From Hallerella sp964501065 (GTDB taxonomy: Bacteria > Fibrobacterota > Fibrobacteria > Fibrobacterales > Fibrobacteraceae): a stretch of DNA of 64,000 nt. A program made the translations under genes and the position numbers. Below are positions 1 through 8,560 of this stretch, piece after piece. A model generated the notes under the pieces. The model saw nothing but the letters and a program-made list of their open reading frames with translations. It was not told the origin of the DNA and made no database searches. The DNA is taken from positions 1-64,000 of the forward strand of contig CAZCRF010000002.1 of assembly GCA_964501065.1 (NCBI GenBank), given 5' to 3'. The first letter of the stretch is position 1, and each line of letters starts with the position of its first letter.

Positions 1-21
1 CCGACCCCTTTTGGCTATCTT

Positions 22-1902
22 TTGACCGTGAACGACAGAAGACTCGCCATCCTACTTTACGCTGGGATTCCGTTCCATACGACTCCCGGAGCTTGTGACG
101 CTGCTTATTTCCGAGCGGCAAAATCCATTTCGGGCTTGGTTTCAAAAAAACTTCACTTGTCCCTGTTTTTGCCCGGTCCGGTTTTGGAGGCTTGGGGACG
201 CGAAAATATCCCCGACCTCCTTGAAATGCGAAAGGCGATTCGAGATGGACGCTTGGAAATTTTAGGCGGAAGTTTTTACGACGCGATGTTGCCGCTTTTT
301 CCGACGCCGCTCCAAGAACTCCAACTTCGAAAGCATACGGCTTTGGTGGAAAAGCTCTTTCATACGGAACCGACCGGCTATTTCAATTCTTCTTTCGCGT
401 GGGAAATTGGAATGACGGAAAATTTGGCGAAGAGCGGATTTCGATACACGTTGGTATCCGATAGAGCTTTACAAGAGACATTGGGAATAACGACTCCCGT
501 TTCGGGATGGTTCACTGTGGAAGACCGGGATTCCGTGATGCGACTTTTGCCCGTTGCCGGGCGTTTGAGCGAGGCTTTTCTCGGCGACCCTGCGGAATGG
601 GATGACCTTTGGCTTTCTTTGGATAGTTCAAAGATTTGGACGGTCGCTTTGCGCATCCCCGTTGAAGATCTCTCGCAAATGGAACTTTTTTTTGCGCGTC
701 TGGAAGAAAGAGTCTCGGCTTCAATCTGCCAATTGTGGACATTGGGCCACTTGCTGGACGAACCTTCCGGAGGCAAGGTGAATTTGCTGAGCGACATGGG
801 GCGTTTGGAAGGTTTGCCCGTGGGCGTTCGAAGTTGTCGGGAATTGCTCCTTCGCCGCCCGGAAGCGGACTTGATGCACAAATTGCTGTTGATGGCGAAC
901 TCCCACGGGAAATCCTTGTTGCAGCGCACCGACCTGCTCTCCGTCCAAGAGAAGCTCTTGCCGCTGATGGCGCCCGTGTACTATTTGGATTCCGAGGGGA
1001 AGGACGGCGTTCGGAATCCGGAAGTCCGTTGGATGGCCAATCGGCAAATCGTTTCCGTGGAACGTGAAATTGAAAAGTTGGCGAACCAGGAGGGACGTCG
1101 GGTGGAGGTTTCCGATTTTTTGAGGAACGGCAATCGGCAGATTCTGGCGAACAATTCGGAAATTCAATTCTTGCTTGAACCGCGCGCAGGAGCCTCGTTG
1201 CGGTCGCTTTTCTTCAAGCCGTCCAAAGTGAACTGGATTTCCTCGTCGCTGCAAAACGGCGATGTTCCCCGGGCTTTCGTGGATTACCTGATTCCACCGT
1301 CTCTTGAAACGTTCAAGCAAATCGACACGGCTTTGAACGACAACTTGGGGATTTTGAATGCGCCCTATGATTACCGAATCGAGCGGGACGGAGAGTCTCT
1401 CGAAATCTTGTTGCGGTCTGAACAGATGGCGGATTGGCAGGAAAGCTCTCATGTGCTCCATATGGAGAAGAAGTTCTCCTTCCGCCCGGAGGATTCCCTT
1501 CTCGACATTTCTTACGCGGTATCGAACGGTACTTTGGTCGATTTCAACGGCTATCTGGGGACGGAACTGAATCTGGGGATACGGAAAATCCATCGGAATC
1601 GGGCGTATTCCATGACTATCGACGGGAAGAGGATTTCCATGGGGGAGGCCCTTCCGCTGCTTTACCCGTCTGCGTCGAAACTGGCGCTGAAGGACGGGCT
1701 TCTCTCATGCGCCTTCCGGCTGGAATTGGATTCTCCGGCGACGATTTTTGCAGATTGGATCTTGGGGGCGCTCGGGACGGCCGCGCCGACGGAAATTCAA
1801 GGGCTTCGCCTCTTCTTCTTCTGGAAATTGCCGATGCACGGGCAAGTCACGCAAAAGAAACGCATCCGGATGTCCTTCTCCAAGAGGGGTTTCCTCCTAT
1901 GA
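22..1902 (+). CDS. GH57-type glycoside hydrolase, catalytic residues apparently lost
   Basis: A 626-aa protein with GH57 layout: N-terminal barrel, then a long beta-rich region like the C-terminal domain of 4-alpha-glucanotransferases (Thermococcus enzyme about 659 aa). The second conserved region is clear (GGSFYDAML, residues 82-90). At the next one, GYFNSSFAWE (119-128), family members normally read like W-L-x-E-R-V-W-E with Glu as nucleophile; here that position is Ser124. The usual HQP near the N-terminus and the acid/base Asp segment are also not recognisable. It may be a carbohydrate-binding or regulatory GH57 relative rather than an enzyme. The frame is open to the window edge, so the start (TTG 22 or GTG 28) is uncertain. 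It overlaps the next gene by 4 nt (ATGA). Confidence 0.7.
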   Translation: MTVNDRRLAILLYAGIPFHTTPGACDAAYFRAAKSISGLVSKKLHLSLFLPGPVLEAWGRENIPDLLEMRKAIRDGRLEILGGSFYDAMLPLFPTPLQELQLRKHTALVEKLFHTEPTGYFNSSFAWEIGMTENLAKSGFRYTLVSDRALQETLGITTPVSGWFTVEDRDSVMRLLPVAGRLSEAFLGDPAEWDDLWLSLDSSKIWTVALRIPVEDLSQMELFFARLEERVSASICQLWTLGHLLDEPSGGKVNLLSDMGRLEGLPVGVRSCRELLLRRPEADLMHKLLLMANSHGKSLLQRTDLLSVQEKLLPLMAPVYYLDSEGKDGVRNPEVRWMANRQIVSVEREIEKLANQEGRRVEVSDFLRNGNRQILANNSEIQFLLEPRAGASLRSLFFKPSKVNWISSSLQNGDVPRAFVDYLIPPSLETFKQIDTALNDNLGILNAPYDYRIERDGESLEILLRSEQMADWQESSHVLHMEKKFSFRPEDSLLDISYAVSNGTLVDFNGYLGTELNLGIRKIHRNRAYSMTIDGKRISMGEALPLLYPSASKLALKDGLLSCAFRLELDSPATIFADWILGALGTAAPTEIQGLRLFFFWKLPMHGQVTQKKRIRMSFSKRGFLL

Positions 1903-2591
1903 ATTCGGAACAGATTGATTTGTTCGTCGAAGAGGCGGACGGCGATATTTACATCCGGATTGAAGGCGTTTTCGGCTTTACGCAAGAGGCTTCGTTGAAG
2001 GAAAAGATAACGGAGCTTCTCGACAGTCCGGGGAAGGTTTGGTTCTTGGACGTGCGCCAGGCCAGGTTCACGGAAAGGGAATACTTGCCGATGTTCTTGG
2101 ATTTTTTGGAAAAGACCAAGGGGAACGGTGCGGAATTGGTCTTGGTCTTCGATGATGACGGGAATCGGAAATTTTTTAGCCCGTATGCCCACCTTTTCAC
2201 GATAATCCCCGATTTGAACAGCTATCGTCAAAAGGGCGTATTCAAAAAACTTCGCAGCATCGGCGTTTCTTACAGCCGGCAGACGGGAATCCGCCTCAGT
2301 CCCTTGATTGCCCTGGTGCTGATTGCCATTTTGTTCGGTTGGTTTGCCACTTTGTTTGGGATTGTCCGGGAACAGAATGCGGATCTTCGGAAGCGGGAAG
2401 CCCATTTGGCGGAAATGAACCGGGAGGCGGAGAGATTGCAGAATGAGCTGGAATACCTGCAATCCGTCGTCGGCCCGTTGAAAAATTTGGGACTTGTCGT
2501 GGATTCGACGACTTCGAAAAAGTCCAGCGCACGCATCCGCAGCTGGACCCGTTATTTGGATCGCCTCGAGGAGGAGCGGCGTGAAAAGTGA
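1899..2591 (+). CDS. STAS-like membrane protein with coiled coil
   Basis: A 230-aa protein starting at the ATG that overlaps the upstream stop codon (ATGA), which suggests translational coupling. Residues 1-115 resemble a STAS/anti-anti-sigma-like alpha/beta domain (short strands, then a segment beginning FLDVRQARF). One hydrophobic helix follows at about 133-155, then a charged coiled coil (about 160-195) and a basic tail. No phosphorylatable Ser is obvious at the usual STAS position. It is the second gene of a run leading to a lytic transglycosylase, so a link to envelope or cell-wall work is plausible. Domain assignment is by pattern only. Confidence 0.6.
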   Translation: MNSEQIDLFVEEADGDIYIRIEGVFGFTQEASLKEKITELLDSPGKVWFLDVRQARFTEREYLPMFLDFLEKTKGNGAELVLVFDDDGNRKFFSPYAHLFTIIPDLNSYRQKGVFKKLRSIGVSYSRQTGIRLSPLIALVLIAILFGWFATLFGIVREQNADLRKREAHLAEMNREAERLQNELEYLQSVVGPLKNLGLVVDSTTSKKSSARIRSWTRYLDRLEEERREK

Positions 2592-3294
2592 AATCCGGCT
2601 TTCGACAGTTTCGTCGGTATTGGTACTGGCGGCTGTCGTGCTGCTCGGGGGTGTGTGCATCGCCTGTTGGATTCGCCATTCCGTCCAAGTGAAGCATCTC
2701 GCCGTGCAGGAAATCCGCATGGAAAGGGACATGGCGAAATTGTCTGCGTACCGAAACTGGACTTTGGACTATTGCCGCATTTACCTGGCGTTGGACATCG
2801 TTTCGAAAAAAAGGATGTCCTCTGCGCAAAAGACGGCGTTGACGGCTGAAATCTGGAAAATATCCCGGAATTACGGCTTGGATCCCTTGTTGATCCCGTC
2901 GATTGTCTTTCAGGAAAGCCACGGGAATCCGATGGCCAGGGGAAGGTTCCGCAGCGGGGCGGAATCCGGGGCGTACGGGTTGATGCAGCTGAAGGTGCCG
3001 ACTGCCCAGACGATTGGAAAGAGGTTCGGCATTCGGGTGGAAAGCGCGGACGATTTGATGCGCCCGGAGGTGAGCGTCATCGTGGGGAGCGCCTACTTGA
3101 TGCGGCTCATCGGCCGTTACGGGAACTTGAAACACGCCATCATCGCCTACAATTTGGGGCAGGGCGGCGTCGATTCCAAGATCCAGAGAAATATTCCCGT
3201 CCCCACGGCATATTATGAAGACGTCCTCGCCAAATATCGCAAATTGCAGCAATTGGTCGATGAACGGATGAGGAAAGCCCCTCAGGATTTCTAA
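2581..3294 (+). CDS. Membrane-anchored lytic transglycosylase (SLT domain)
   Basis: A 237-aa protein starting at GTG 2581, chosen because AGGAGGAG lies about 5 nt upstream. It overlaps the previous gene by 11 nt. An N-terminal membrane helix (about residues 8-30) is followed by a short linker and a goose-lysozyme-like SLT domain. The domain carries the hallmark ESHGNP segment (Glu is the predicted catalytic acid), GAYGLMQL and AYNLGQG. Enzymes of this family cleave the MurNAc-GlcNAc bond of peptidoglycan to give 1,6-anhydro products in the periplasm. The 3' neighbour is a TolC-type gene, so it may open the wall for an envelope-spanning export apparatus. Confidence 0.85.
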   Translation: MKSEIRLSTVSSVLVLAAVVLLGGVCIACWIRHSVQVKHLAVQEIRMERDMAKLSAYRNWTLDYCRIYLALDIVSKKRMSSAQKTALTAEIWKISRNYGLDPLLIPSIVFQESHGNPMARGRFRSGAESGAYGLMQLKVPTAQTIGKRFGIRVESADDLMRPEVSVIVGSAYLMRLIGRYGNLKHAIIAYNLGQGGVDSKIQRNIPVPTAYYEDVLAKYRKLQQLVDERMRKAPQDF

Positions 3295-3304
3295 ATTCTA
3301 CGGG

Positions 3305-4675
3305 ATGATTTTTTGGGTCTTTCCATTTTTGTTGGCCGTTTCTGCCATCGCTGCGGAAGTGCGTTACGATTGTGAAAGCTTTGTTTTGCGCGGCCTTTCA
3401 AAAGACCCGTTGCTCCAGGAGGAGCGTTTCTCGACGGAGGCGAAAAAGAATCGGATTTCCGAAATCAAGTCCTCGGCGATTCTTTCCAAATTCCAGGTGA
3501 CGATGATGGTGGGGCCTGCTCCCGGTTTGAAGGAAGAGGTCGATGATTGGGGGGATTCCGTCGACACCTGGGACTTCACCAAGCTCGGCCCTTTTTTCGG
3601 GACGGAGGTCAAGGCAGTCCAGCCGCTGAATTACGGGCAATACAAGGTCGGCAAGAAGGCCGCCGAAGCGGATTTGCGGCAGCAGGAGATGAACGTCGTA
3701 GGCAAGGAGCACGAAAAGAGCGTCGAATTGCAAACCTACTACTACAATTATCTGTTGGCGTTGGAGATGAACCGTCTGGTGGAGGATGCGAAGAAGCAGA
3801 TGGACAGGGCGGAAGAAAAGTTGGAAGAGGCGCTGGACGATGACGACCCGAACGTTTCCCAAACGGACTTGTTGAAGCTCAAGGCGGGGCGTCACGTTTT
3901 GGACGAGGCGGTCGTCGATGCGCAGAACGGGCTTGAACGGGTGAAACTCGCCGTCCGTTTCTCCTTGGGATTGGATTCGGGGGAGGTCTTTGTCCCGCAA
4001 GATTCGGTACTTTCGGAACGTACGGAATACTTTCCCACTTTGGAAGAGGCGCAAAGTATCGCCTTGCAACACCACCCGGATTTGAAACGCTTGAATGCGG
4101 GGCTTGAAGCGCGGGAGTATCAGTTGGAACTTGCCGAAGCGAAGCTCGGCCCGCAGTTTTTCATCATGGGGGAATTCACCTACGCGAAGTCTTGGGCGGG
4201 GAACCGCACCGCCATCCAGAAGAACGCCTTTGCCCAGGACGCCGTGAACAAGATTTCCGGAGCTTTCGGAATCGGGCTTCGCTACGACTTGAATTTTTGG
4301 CACAGTTGGAGCTCTTACGTGTCGGCGCGTACGGAATTGCGTGGGTTGAAGCTGAAGGAGGATTACGCCTCGGAAGGAATCCTTCTGCAAATGGAGGAAC
4401 AATACATCCAGACGAAGGGCGCGAAGGACAAGCTGGAAAGCTTGCGTTCTAGTCTCCGGGCGAGCGAATCCATTTTGAAGGGAGCGGCGATGAAATACGA
4501 TTTGGACCCTTCCGCCGCGAACACGAACGACTTGGTCTCCGCTTACCGGGACAACCTTTCGTTGAAAAAATCCTATTATTACGCTGTGTGCAAGTACAAC
4601 GTCGCCATGGCGGAACTCATCAAGCGGATGGGGGTTTCCCTTTCCGAATACCATCAACTTTATCCAGGAAAATAA
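3305..4675 (+). CDS. TolC-family outer-membrane efflux protein
   Basis: A 456-aa protein with a signal peptide (hydrophobic residues 1-16, AxA-like cleavage near IAAEV). The body is long amphipathic helices typical of the outer-membrane-factor family, with the two-fold repeat visible as two helical hairpin regions separated near residue 230. It would form a trimeric outer-membrane channel and periplasmic tunnel for type I secretion or tripartite efflux. It sits 10 nt after the lytic transglycosylase and 1 nt before an MlaC-like gene. No inner-membrane pump or adaptor is adjacent, so the substrate is unknown. Confidence 0.8.
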   Translation: MIFWVFPFLLAVSAIAAEVRYDCESFVLRGLSKDPLLQEERFSTEAKKNRISEIKSSAILSKFQVTMMVGPAPGLKEEVDDWGDSVDTWDFTKLGPFFGTEVKAVQPLNYGQYKVGKKAAEADLRQQEMNVVGKEHEKSVELQTYYYNYLLALEMNRLVEDAKKQMDRAEEKLEEALDDDDPNVSQTDLLKLKAGRHVLDEAVVDAQNGLERVKLAVRFSLGLDSGEVFVPQDSVLSERTEYFPTLEEAQSIALQHHPDLKRLNAGLEAREYQLELAEAKLGPQFFIMGEFTYAKSWAGNRTAIQKNAFAQDAVNKISGAFGIGLRYDLNFWHSWSSYVSARTELRGLKLKEDYASEGILLQMEEQYIQTKGAKDKLESLRSSLRASESILKGAAMKYDLDPSAANTNDLVSAYRDNLSLKKSYYYAVCKYNVAMAELIKRMGVSLSEYHQLYPGK

Positions 4676-4676
4676 A

Positions 4677-5258
4677 ATGAAGATTCCCCAGTTCTTTTTT
4701 CTTCTGGCCTTGTCCGCGACTTTGGCTTTCTCTGCGGATCCCGTTGCCGCCATTTCCAAGAACGACAAGGAGCTGCAATCCTTGCTGAAGAAGAAAAGCC
4801 TGACTCCGAAGGACAATGAGCGCGTCAAGGGGCTTTTGAGCGATGTCTTCAACTTCAAGTTGCTTGCCGAAAAGTCGCTGCCGAAGGAGACTTGGGCGAG
4901 TCTTGACGAAGCTTCGAAGGAGAATTTTGCGTCGGAGTTTCAACGGATGGTCCGCAATTCCAGCGCCAAGCGCCTTGAAATGTATCGCACGGACAGCACC
5001 ATTTACGATGCCCCGAAAATGAAAAAGAACAATTCGGAGGCGAACGTGACCGCGCATCTTTGGTACAAGGGGAAGGAATCCGTCCTCGTTTACAAGATGA
5101 CCTTGGTCGACGGCAATTGGATGGCCTGGGACTTGGTGATAGACGATCTTTCGACGGCGCGCAATTACAAGGAGCAATTCGCGACGATTCTCAAGACGAA
5201 ATCCTTTGCCGAATTGTTGGAAATCGTGAAGAAGAAGGCCGACGAATCGGAAAAATGA
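4677..5258 (+). CDS. MlaC/Ttg2-type phospholipid-binding periplasmic protein
   Basis: A 193-aa protein with a signal peptide (cleavage near LAFSAD). The body matches the MlaC (Ttg2D) family: helical N-terminal half, then the beta-rich segment ending in a conserved block of the type DLSTARNYKEQF, where the family has a similar NYRSQF motif. MlaC proteins shuttle phospholipids between outer-membrane lipoprotein complexes and the MlaFEDB transporter. The rest of the Mla system is not in the window. The gene follows TolC by 1 nt and overlaps the next gene by 4 nt (ATGA), so it belongs to this envelope operon. Confidence 0.75.
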   Translation: MKIPQFFFLLALSATLAFSADPVAAISKNDKELQSLLKKKSLTPKDNERVKGLLSDVFNFKLLAEKSLPKETWASLDEASKENFASEFQRMVRNSSAKRLEMYRTDSTIYDAPKMKKNNSEANVTAHLWYKGKESVLVYKMTLVDGNWMAWDLVIDDLSTARNYKEQFATILKTKSFAELLEIVKKKADESEK

Positions 5259-6064
5259 TTTTTGACGTTTTGGTGTTGACTGCTGCCGTCCTTGTCGGGG
5301 TCGCCTTGCTCTTTCCCGTCAAGATTCGCATTCTTTTCGGAGCTTGTCGAAGGGAAAAATTTTTGGAAGTACGGATTCTCGGACGCTCCCTTTGGAAGTG
5401 GGGAAGGACTTTTGCGGAGGAGGCTTCGTCGATGGATGCGGCTGTTTCGCCGTCCCCCGCTGAAGAAGCTTTGAAGTCGGAAGTCCCGGAAGCCCGGTCG
5501 GATTCCCCAAAAGAGGAGCCGGCGAGACATTCGGAATCGGAAACGGTTCGTGCGGCGGCCGAGCCGGAGTCGGGGGAGAAAACGCAATCGAAAGCGAATG
5601 GAAAGTCCTCTTCCGCGTCGGATCTGGAACTTTTCACGTTGATGCTCGAACCGAAATTCGACAAGAAGCTTTTTTCGAAGGGATTCCGCTTGGGTCGCGC
5701 CTTCTTTCGCATTTTTCGGTTCCGTTTCGGGCCTTCGCTTGTCGAGGGCGTGCATTGGGAACGGTTCGAGCAAATGGGCTATGCGGCGGGGGCTTTCGGA
5801 TTCGCCAAGGGGCTGTTCCCGATTCTGAAGAATTGGAACTTGGCCTTTGACTGGGAGGATTCCCGTCCGCTGCGGCTTGACGGTTCCTGTTCCGTTTCGT
5901 TTTCGCTTGCCCGTGTCCTCGGATTCTTGATTGTTTCGTCCGTTTCCGTCTTGGGGCTTGTCAGGTTGTATTTAAAGAATCGCAGACTTTACCGGGAAAA
6001 TCCGGCCAACATCCGATTGCCGTTTTGGCGGCGTCGCATCGTCCGCTTCTTGGCGGCGGACTAG
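5255..6064 (+). CDS. Hypothetical membrane protein
   Basis: A 269-aa protein starting at the ATG that overlaps the MlaC-like stop. Residues 1-25 form a membrane helix (FDVLVLTAAVLVGVALLF). A charged low-complexity Ser/Glu/Ala-rich linker (about 65-125) follows, then a compact basic domain and a second hydrophobic helix near 210-232, ending in an Arg-rich tail. The arrangement recalls DUF2953-type membrane proteins, but I cannot confirm the family. It is co-transcribed with the TolC and MlaC genes, so an envelope role is the best guess. Confidence 0.6.
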   Translation: MIFDVLVLTAAVLVGVALLFPVKIRILFGACRREKFLEVRILGRSLWKWGRTFAEEASSMDAAVSPSPAEEALKSEVPEARSDSPKEEPARHSESETVRAAAEPESGEKTQSKANGKSSSASDLELFTLMLEPKFDKKLFSKGFRLGRAFFRIFRFRFGPSLVEGVHWERFEQMGYAAGAFGFAKGLFPILKNWNLAFDWEDSRPLRLDGSCSVSFSLARVLGFLIVSSVSVLGLVRLYLKNRRLYRENPANIRLPFWRRRIVRFLAAD

Positions 6065-6074
6065 GAGAATTTCG

Positions 6075-6782
6075 ATGCAGAAGTGGACTGTGGAAAGATT
6101 GCTTTCTCGCTTGGGGTTCGGGACTCGCAAGGAATGCCGCGCTTTGGTGCGCAGCGGGCTTGTTCGGGTCGAAGGCCGGATTGTGGAGGATCCGTTCGAA
6201 GAATTTTCCCAAAAGCCAGACGTCATCGAGGTCAACGGGGAAGCCGTCCCGACTGCGGAAGAGCTTTACATCATGATGAACAAACCGTGTGGGCTAGAAT
6301 GCAGCCACCGTCCCAGGGACAATGCGTCCGTCTTCTCCCTGTTCCCGGAGAGGATGCTGAACATGGGACTCCAATGCGTGGGACGCCTGGACGCGGATTC
6401 GCACGGGCTGTTGCTGTTTTCGAATGACGGGCAATTCATCCATCGGGTGGAAAGTCCCAAGAAGGGGTTGCTTAAAACCTATGTGGCAAAGCTTTTGAAT
6501 CCGATGACGGAAGGCCAGGCGAGGATTTTAAAAGAAGGCGTCCAGCTGAAGGGCGAAAAGAAGCCGTTTGTCGCGCGAAGGCTGGAAGCCGATTCCGAAA
6601 GGGAGGTGCGCATTTCCATCGGCGAGGGCGTTTACCATGAAGTGCGGCGGATGTTCGCCGCCGTTTCGAACCATGTCGAGGATTTGGAACGCGTCTCCAT
6701 TGGAAATTTGGAGCTGGATCCGACGCTGGAACTGGGGGCGTGGCGATTCCTTTCTGCCGAAGAGCTGGAGCTTTTTCGTTGA
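6075..6782 (+). CDS. RsuA/RluB-family pseudouridine synthase
   Basis: A 235-aa protein with an N-terminal S4 RNA-binding domain (residues 1-60, starting WTVERLLSRLGFGTR) and a catalytic domain carrying GRLDADSHGLLLFSNDG. In that motif the Asp after GRL is the nucleophile that attacks the uracil ring. Length and domain order fit the RsuA/RluB/RluE branch, which modifies a single uridine in 16S or 23S rRNA. RsuA (16S position 516) is most likely by length, but the exact target cannot be read from the sequence. It starts 10 nt after the preceding gene and closes the operon. Confidence 0.85.
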   Translation: MQKWTVERLLSRLGFGTRKECRALVRSGLVRVEGRIVEDPFEEFSQKPDVIEVNGEAVPTAEELYIMMNKPCGLECSHRPRDNASVFSLFPERMLNMGLQCVGRLDADSHGLLLFSNDGQFIHRVESPKKGLLKTYVAKLLNPMTEGQARILKEGVQLKGEKKPFVARRLEADSEREVRISIGEGVYHEVRRMFAAVSNHVEDLERVSIGNLELDPTLELGAWRFLSAEELELFR

Positions 6783-6841
6783 TGACGGATGCGGGAAATT
6801 TCCCGTGTCAACATGGCAAAGCGGCGACTTGATGGTCGCCG

Positions 6842-7189
6842 TCACTCTTGGGCGGAGAATTCCTTTTTGCCGGGAAGCGGGAACTTCGCCAGGAGTTCTG
6901 CCGAAGACCGCGCCACGGCCGCCTTGAGGTCTGCGGAATATTTGAACGTGGGGACGGTGCGCTCGCCGAGCAAGATGATTTCCCCCGTCTTGGGGTTGCG
7001 CGCGGGGCGCGCCTTGCGCGCCTTGTTGGAAAAAGTCCCGAAGCCGCGGAGTTCGATGGAATGCCCATCGGCGAGGGATTCCCCGACGAAATCGAGGAAT
7101 TGTTCCACGACGATGCGCACTCTGTTCTTGACGATTCCCGTCGATTGGGTGACGTCTAAAATCAAATCCTGTTTTGTCGCATTCGCCAT
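6842..7189 (-). CDS. HU/IHF-family DNA-binding protein
   Basis: A 115-aa protein with the full HU/IHF fold. It has an N-terminal helical dimerisation part, then the signature ELRGFGTF segment and the DNA-binding arm ARPARNPKTGE, where the Pro of the NPKTG turn intercalates into DNA. A 20-residue C-terminal extension follows the core. Length is slightly above the usual 90-100 aa. The ATG at 7189 was chosen because the family starts here and a TATATTTG element lies 4 nt upstream, which predicts a leaderless mRNA. No ribosome binding site is visible. It could be HU or an IHF-like subunit. Confidence 0.9.
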   Translation of the reverse strand: MANATKQDLILDVTQSTGIVKNRVRIVVEQFLDFVGESLADGHSIELRGFGTFSNKARKARPARNPKTGEIILLGERTVPTFKYSADLKAAVARSSAELLAKFPLPGKKEFSAQE

Positions 7190-7193
7190 ATTG

Positions 7194-7201
7194 CAAATAT
7201 A
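7194..7201 (-). promoter_or_regulatory. -10-type element TATATTTG for the HU gene
   Basis: Reading the minus strand, TATATTTG ends 4 nt before the ATG of the HU gene. Transcription would start at or within a few nt of the start codon. The same octamer type (TAnnTTTG) precedes many genes in this window at the same distance. Confidence 0.5.
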
Positions 7202-7293
7202 GGAACATCGTTTGGAAAAGCTATTTTTGGGCAGGAAAAATTCCCGTTTTTGCTGGGTTAATCGATGTTCGTCTTGTGGACAAGTGGGTATAA

Positions 7294-8379
7294 ATGTTGA
7301 AAGGAAGTTTCCAGTTTGCCTGTCTCCGCGTTTCCCCTTGCACCGTGCTTTCCCCGATGGCCGGTGTGACGGACGCTCCGTTCCGCAGGCTTTGCCGCAT
7401 CCTCTCCGGGAATCGGATCGGGCTTCTCGTCTCGGAATTCGTGTCGACGGACGGGACGTCCCCATTCGTGCTGAAGAATCGCAAACAATTGCATTTTTAC
7501 CCGGAAGAAAGGCCTTTCGGCATCCAGATTTTTGGCCGCAGCCCGGAGCGCATGGCGGACGCTGCCCGGATTCTCGAATCCATCGGACCGGACTACATTG
7601 AAATCAACGCGGGCTGCCCCGTCCCGAAAGTCGCGGGGAAGGGCGGCGGCGCGGGGCTGTTGAAGGACTTGCCTCGGCTTCGAAAAATCCTCTTTGAAGT
7701 GAAGCGGGCGATTGCCGTGCCGATGACCCTCAAATGCCGAATCGGCTGGGACGAAAATTCCGTCAACGTGCTGGAGACTTTGGAAATCGCTGAGGGCGAA
7801 GGCGTGGACATGCTGACTGTCCACGGGAGGACGCGCGTGCAGGGCTACAACGGCTTCGCGGATTGGAACGTCATCGGCGAAGTCGCGGCTCGCGCGAAAA
7901 TCCCGGTCGTCGGGAACGGAGACGTTTCAAGCGTCGAAAGGGCGCGGGAATGCTTGGAAAGGTTCGGGGTGAGCGGCGTCTCGATTGGGCGCGGCGCCCT
8001 GCACAATCCGTGGCTCTTCGGCGAAATCGCGGATTCTTTGGAGGGAAAGTCGCCTAGGACAGTCTCTGCAAAGGAAGTCTGCGACGTGTTCCGGATTTAC
8101 TACGGTTTCATGATGGAAGAATCCACGTCGACGCCTTTCGGCGCATTGGGACGATTGAAGCAGCTCGCGGCGCGCCTTTGCAAGGGCTTCGAGCCGGAGG
8201 CTTCGGAGTTTCGGAAACGGGTCTTGACAAGCCAAAGTCCGGAAGAACTGTTCGACGAAGCGGAACGGTTTGCGGAATCGGCGGAAAGCGCCGGAGTGTC
8301 CTTTTCCCCGGAACGCCTGGTGAATTTGAACGGGCGCAAGGAGAATTCCATATCCTTCGACAGGCAATTCAAGGGTTGA
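7294..8379 (+). CDS. dus: tRNA-dihydrouridine synthase
   Basis: A 361-aa FMN enzyme that reduces uridine to dihydrouridine in tRNA D-loops. It has the TIM-barrel start LSPMAGVTDAPFRRL, the catalytic Cys in NAGCPVPKVAGKGGGAGLL, the HGRTRVQGYNG motif and a phosphate-binding GNGDVSS...GVSIGRGA segment. The sequence looks closest to the DusB type but the subclass is not certain. It is divergent from the HU gene (about 100 bp between starts). The gene downstream is unrelated. Confidence 0.92.
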   Translation: MLKGSFQFACLRVSPCTVLSPMAGVTDAPFRRLCRILSGNRIGLLVSEFVSTDGTSPFVLKNRKQLHFYPEERPFGIQIFGRSPERMADAARILESIGPDYIEINAGCPVPKVAGKGGGAGLLKDLPRLRKILFEVKRAIAVPMTLKCRIGWDENSVNVLETLEIAEGEGVDMLTVHGRTRVQGYNGFADWNVIGEVAARAKIPVVGNGDVSSVERARECLERFGVSGVSIGRGALHNPWLFGEIADSLEGKSPRTVSAKEVCDVFRIYYGFMMEESTSTPFGALGRLKQLAARLCKGFEPEASEFRKRVLTSQSPEELFDEAERFAESAESAGVSFSPERLVNLNGRKENSISFDRQFKG

Positions 8380-8421
8380 TTCTGCCGAAAATAGCATCGG
8401 TTCGTCGAAGCATCAAGCTCG

Positions 8422-8488
8422 CCGGAAAACGTTTGAGGAAGGAATGCGCTTGTTTGGGGAACGACTTGAGTCCTTTGGGATTTTCCGG
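8422..8488 (+). ncRNA. Candidate structured leader or RNA upstream of the Abi/HEPN gene
   Basis: The 180-bp gap before the Abi gene contains a perfect 8-bp stem, CCGGAAAA (8422-8429) with TTTTCCGG (8481-8488), closing a 51-nt loop that holds the small palindrome GACTTGAGTC. Further on, AGAGTGTCTCT is followed by a run of six T (8531-8534 and before), a weak terminator-like shape. Some AbiF/Abi_2 toxins are paired with an upstream RNA antitoxin, which is why this gap deserves attention. The RNA itself is inference. Confidence 0.3.
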
Positions 8489-8539
8489 GGAATGATTACA
8501 TCTTTCACGGCAAAGAGTGTCTCTAACGTTTTTTGAAAT

Positions 8540-8547
8540 TATCTTTG
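8540..8547 (+). promoter_or_regulatory. -10-type element TATCTTTG for the Abi/HEPN gene
   Basis: TATCTTTG lies 13 nt before the ATG; a short purine stretch (AAAAGAGG) between them can act as ribosome binding site. It lies after the candidate structured RNA, so the toxin would have its own promoter. Confidence 0.45.
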
Positions 8548-8560
8548 AAAAGAGGTCGTT

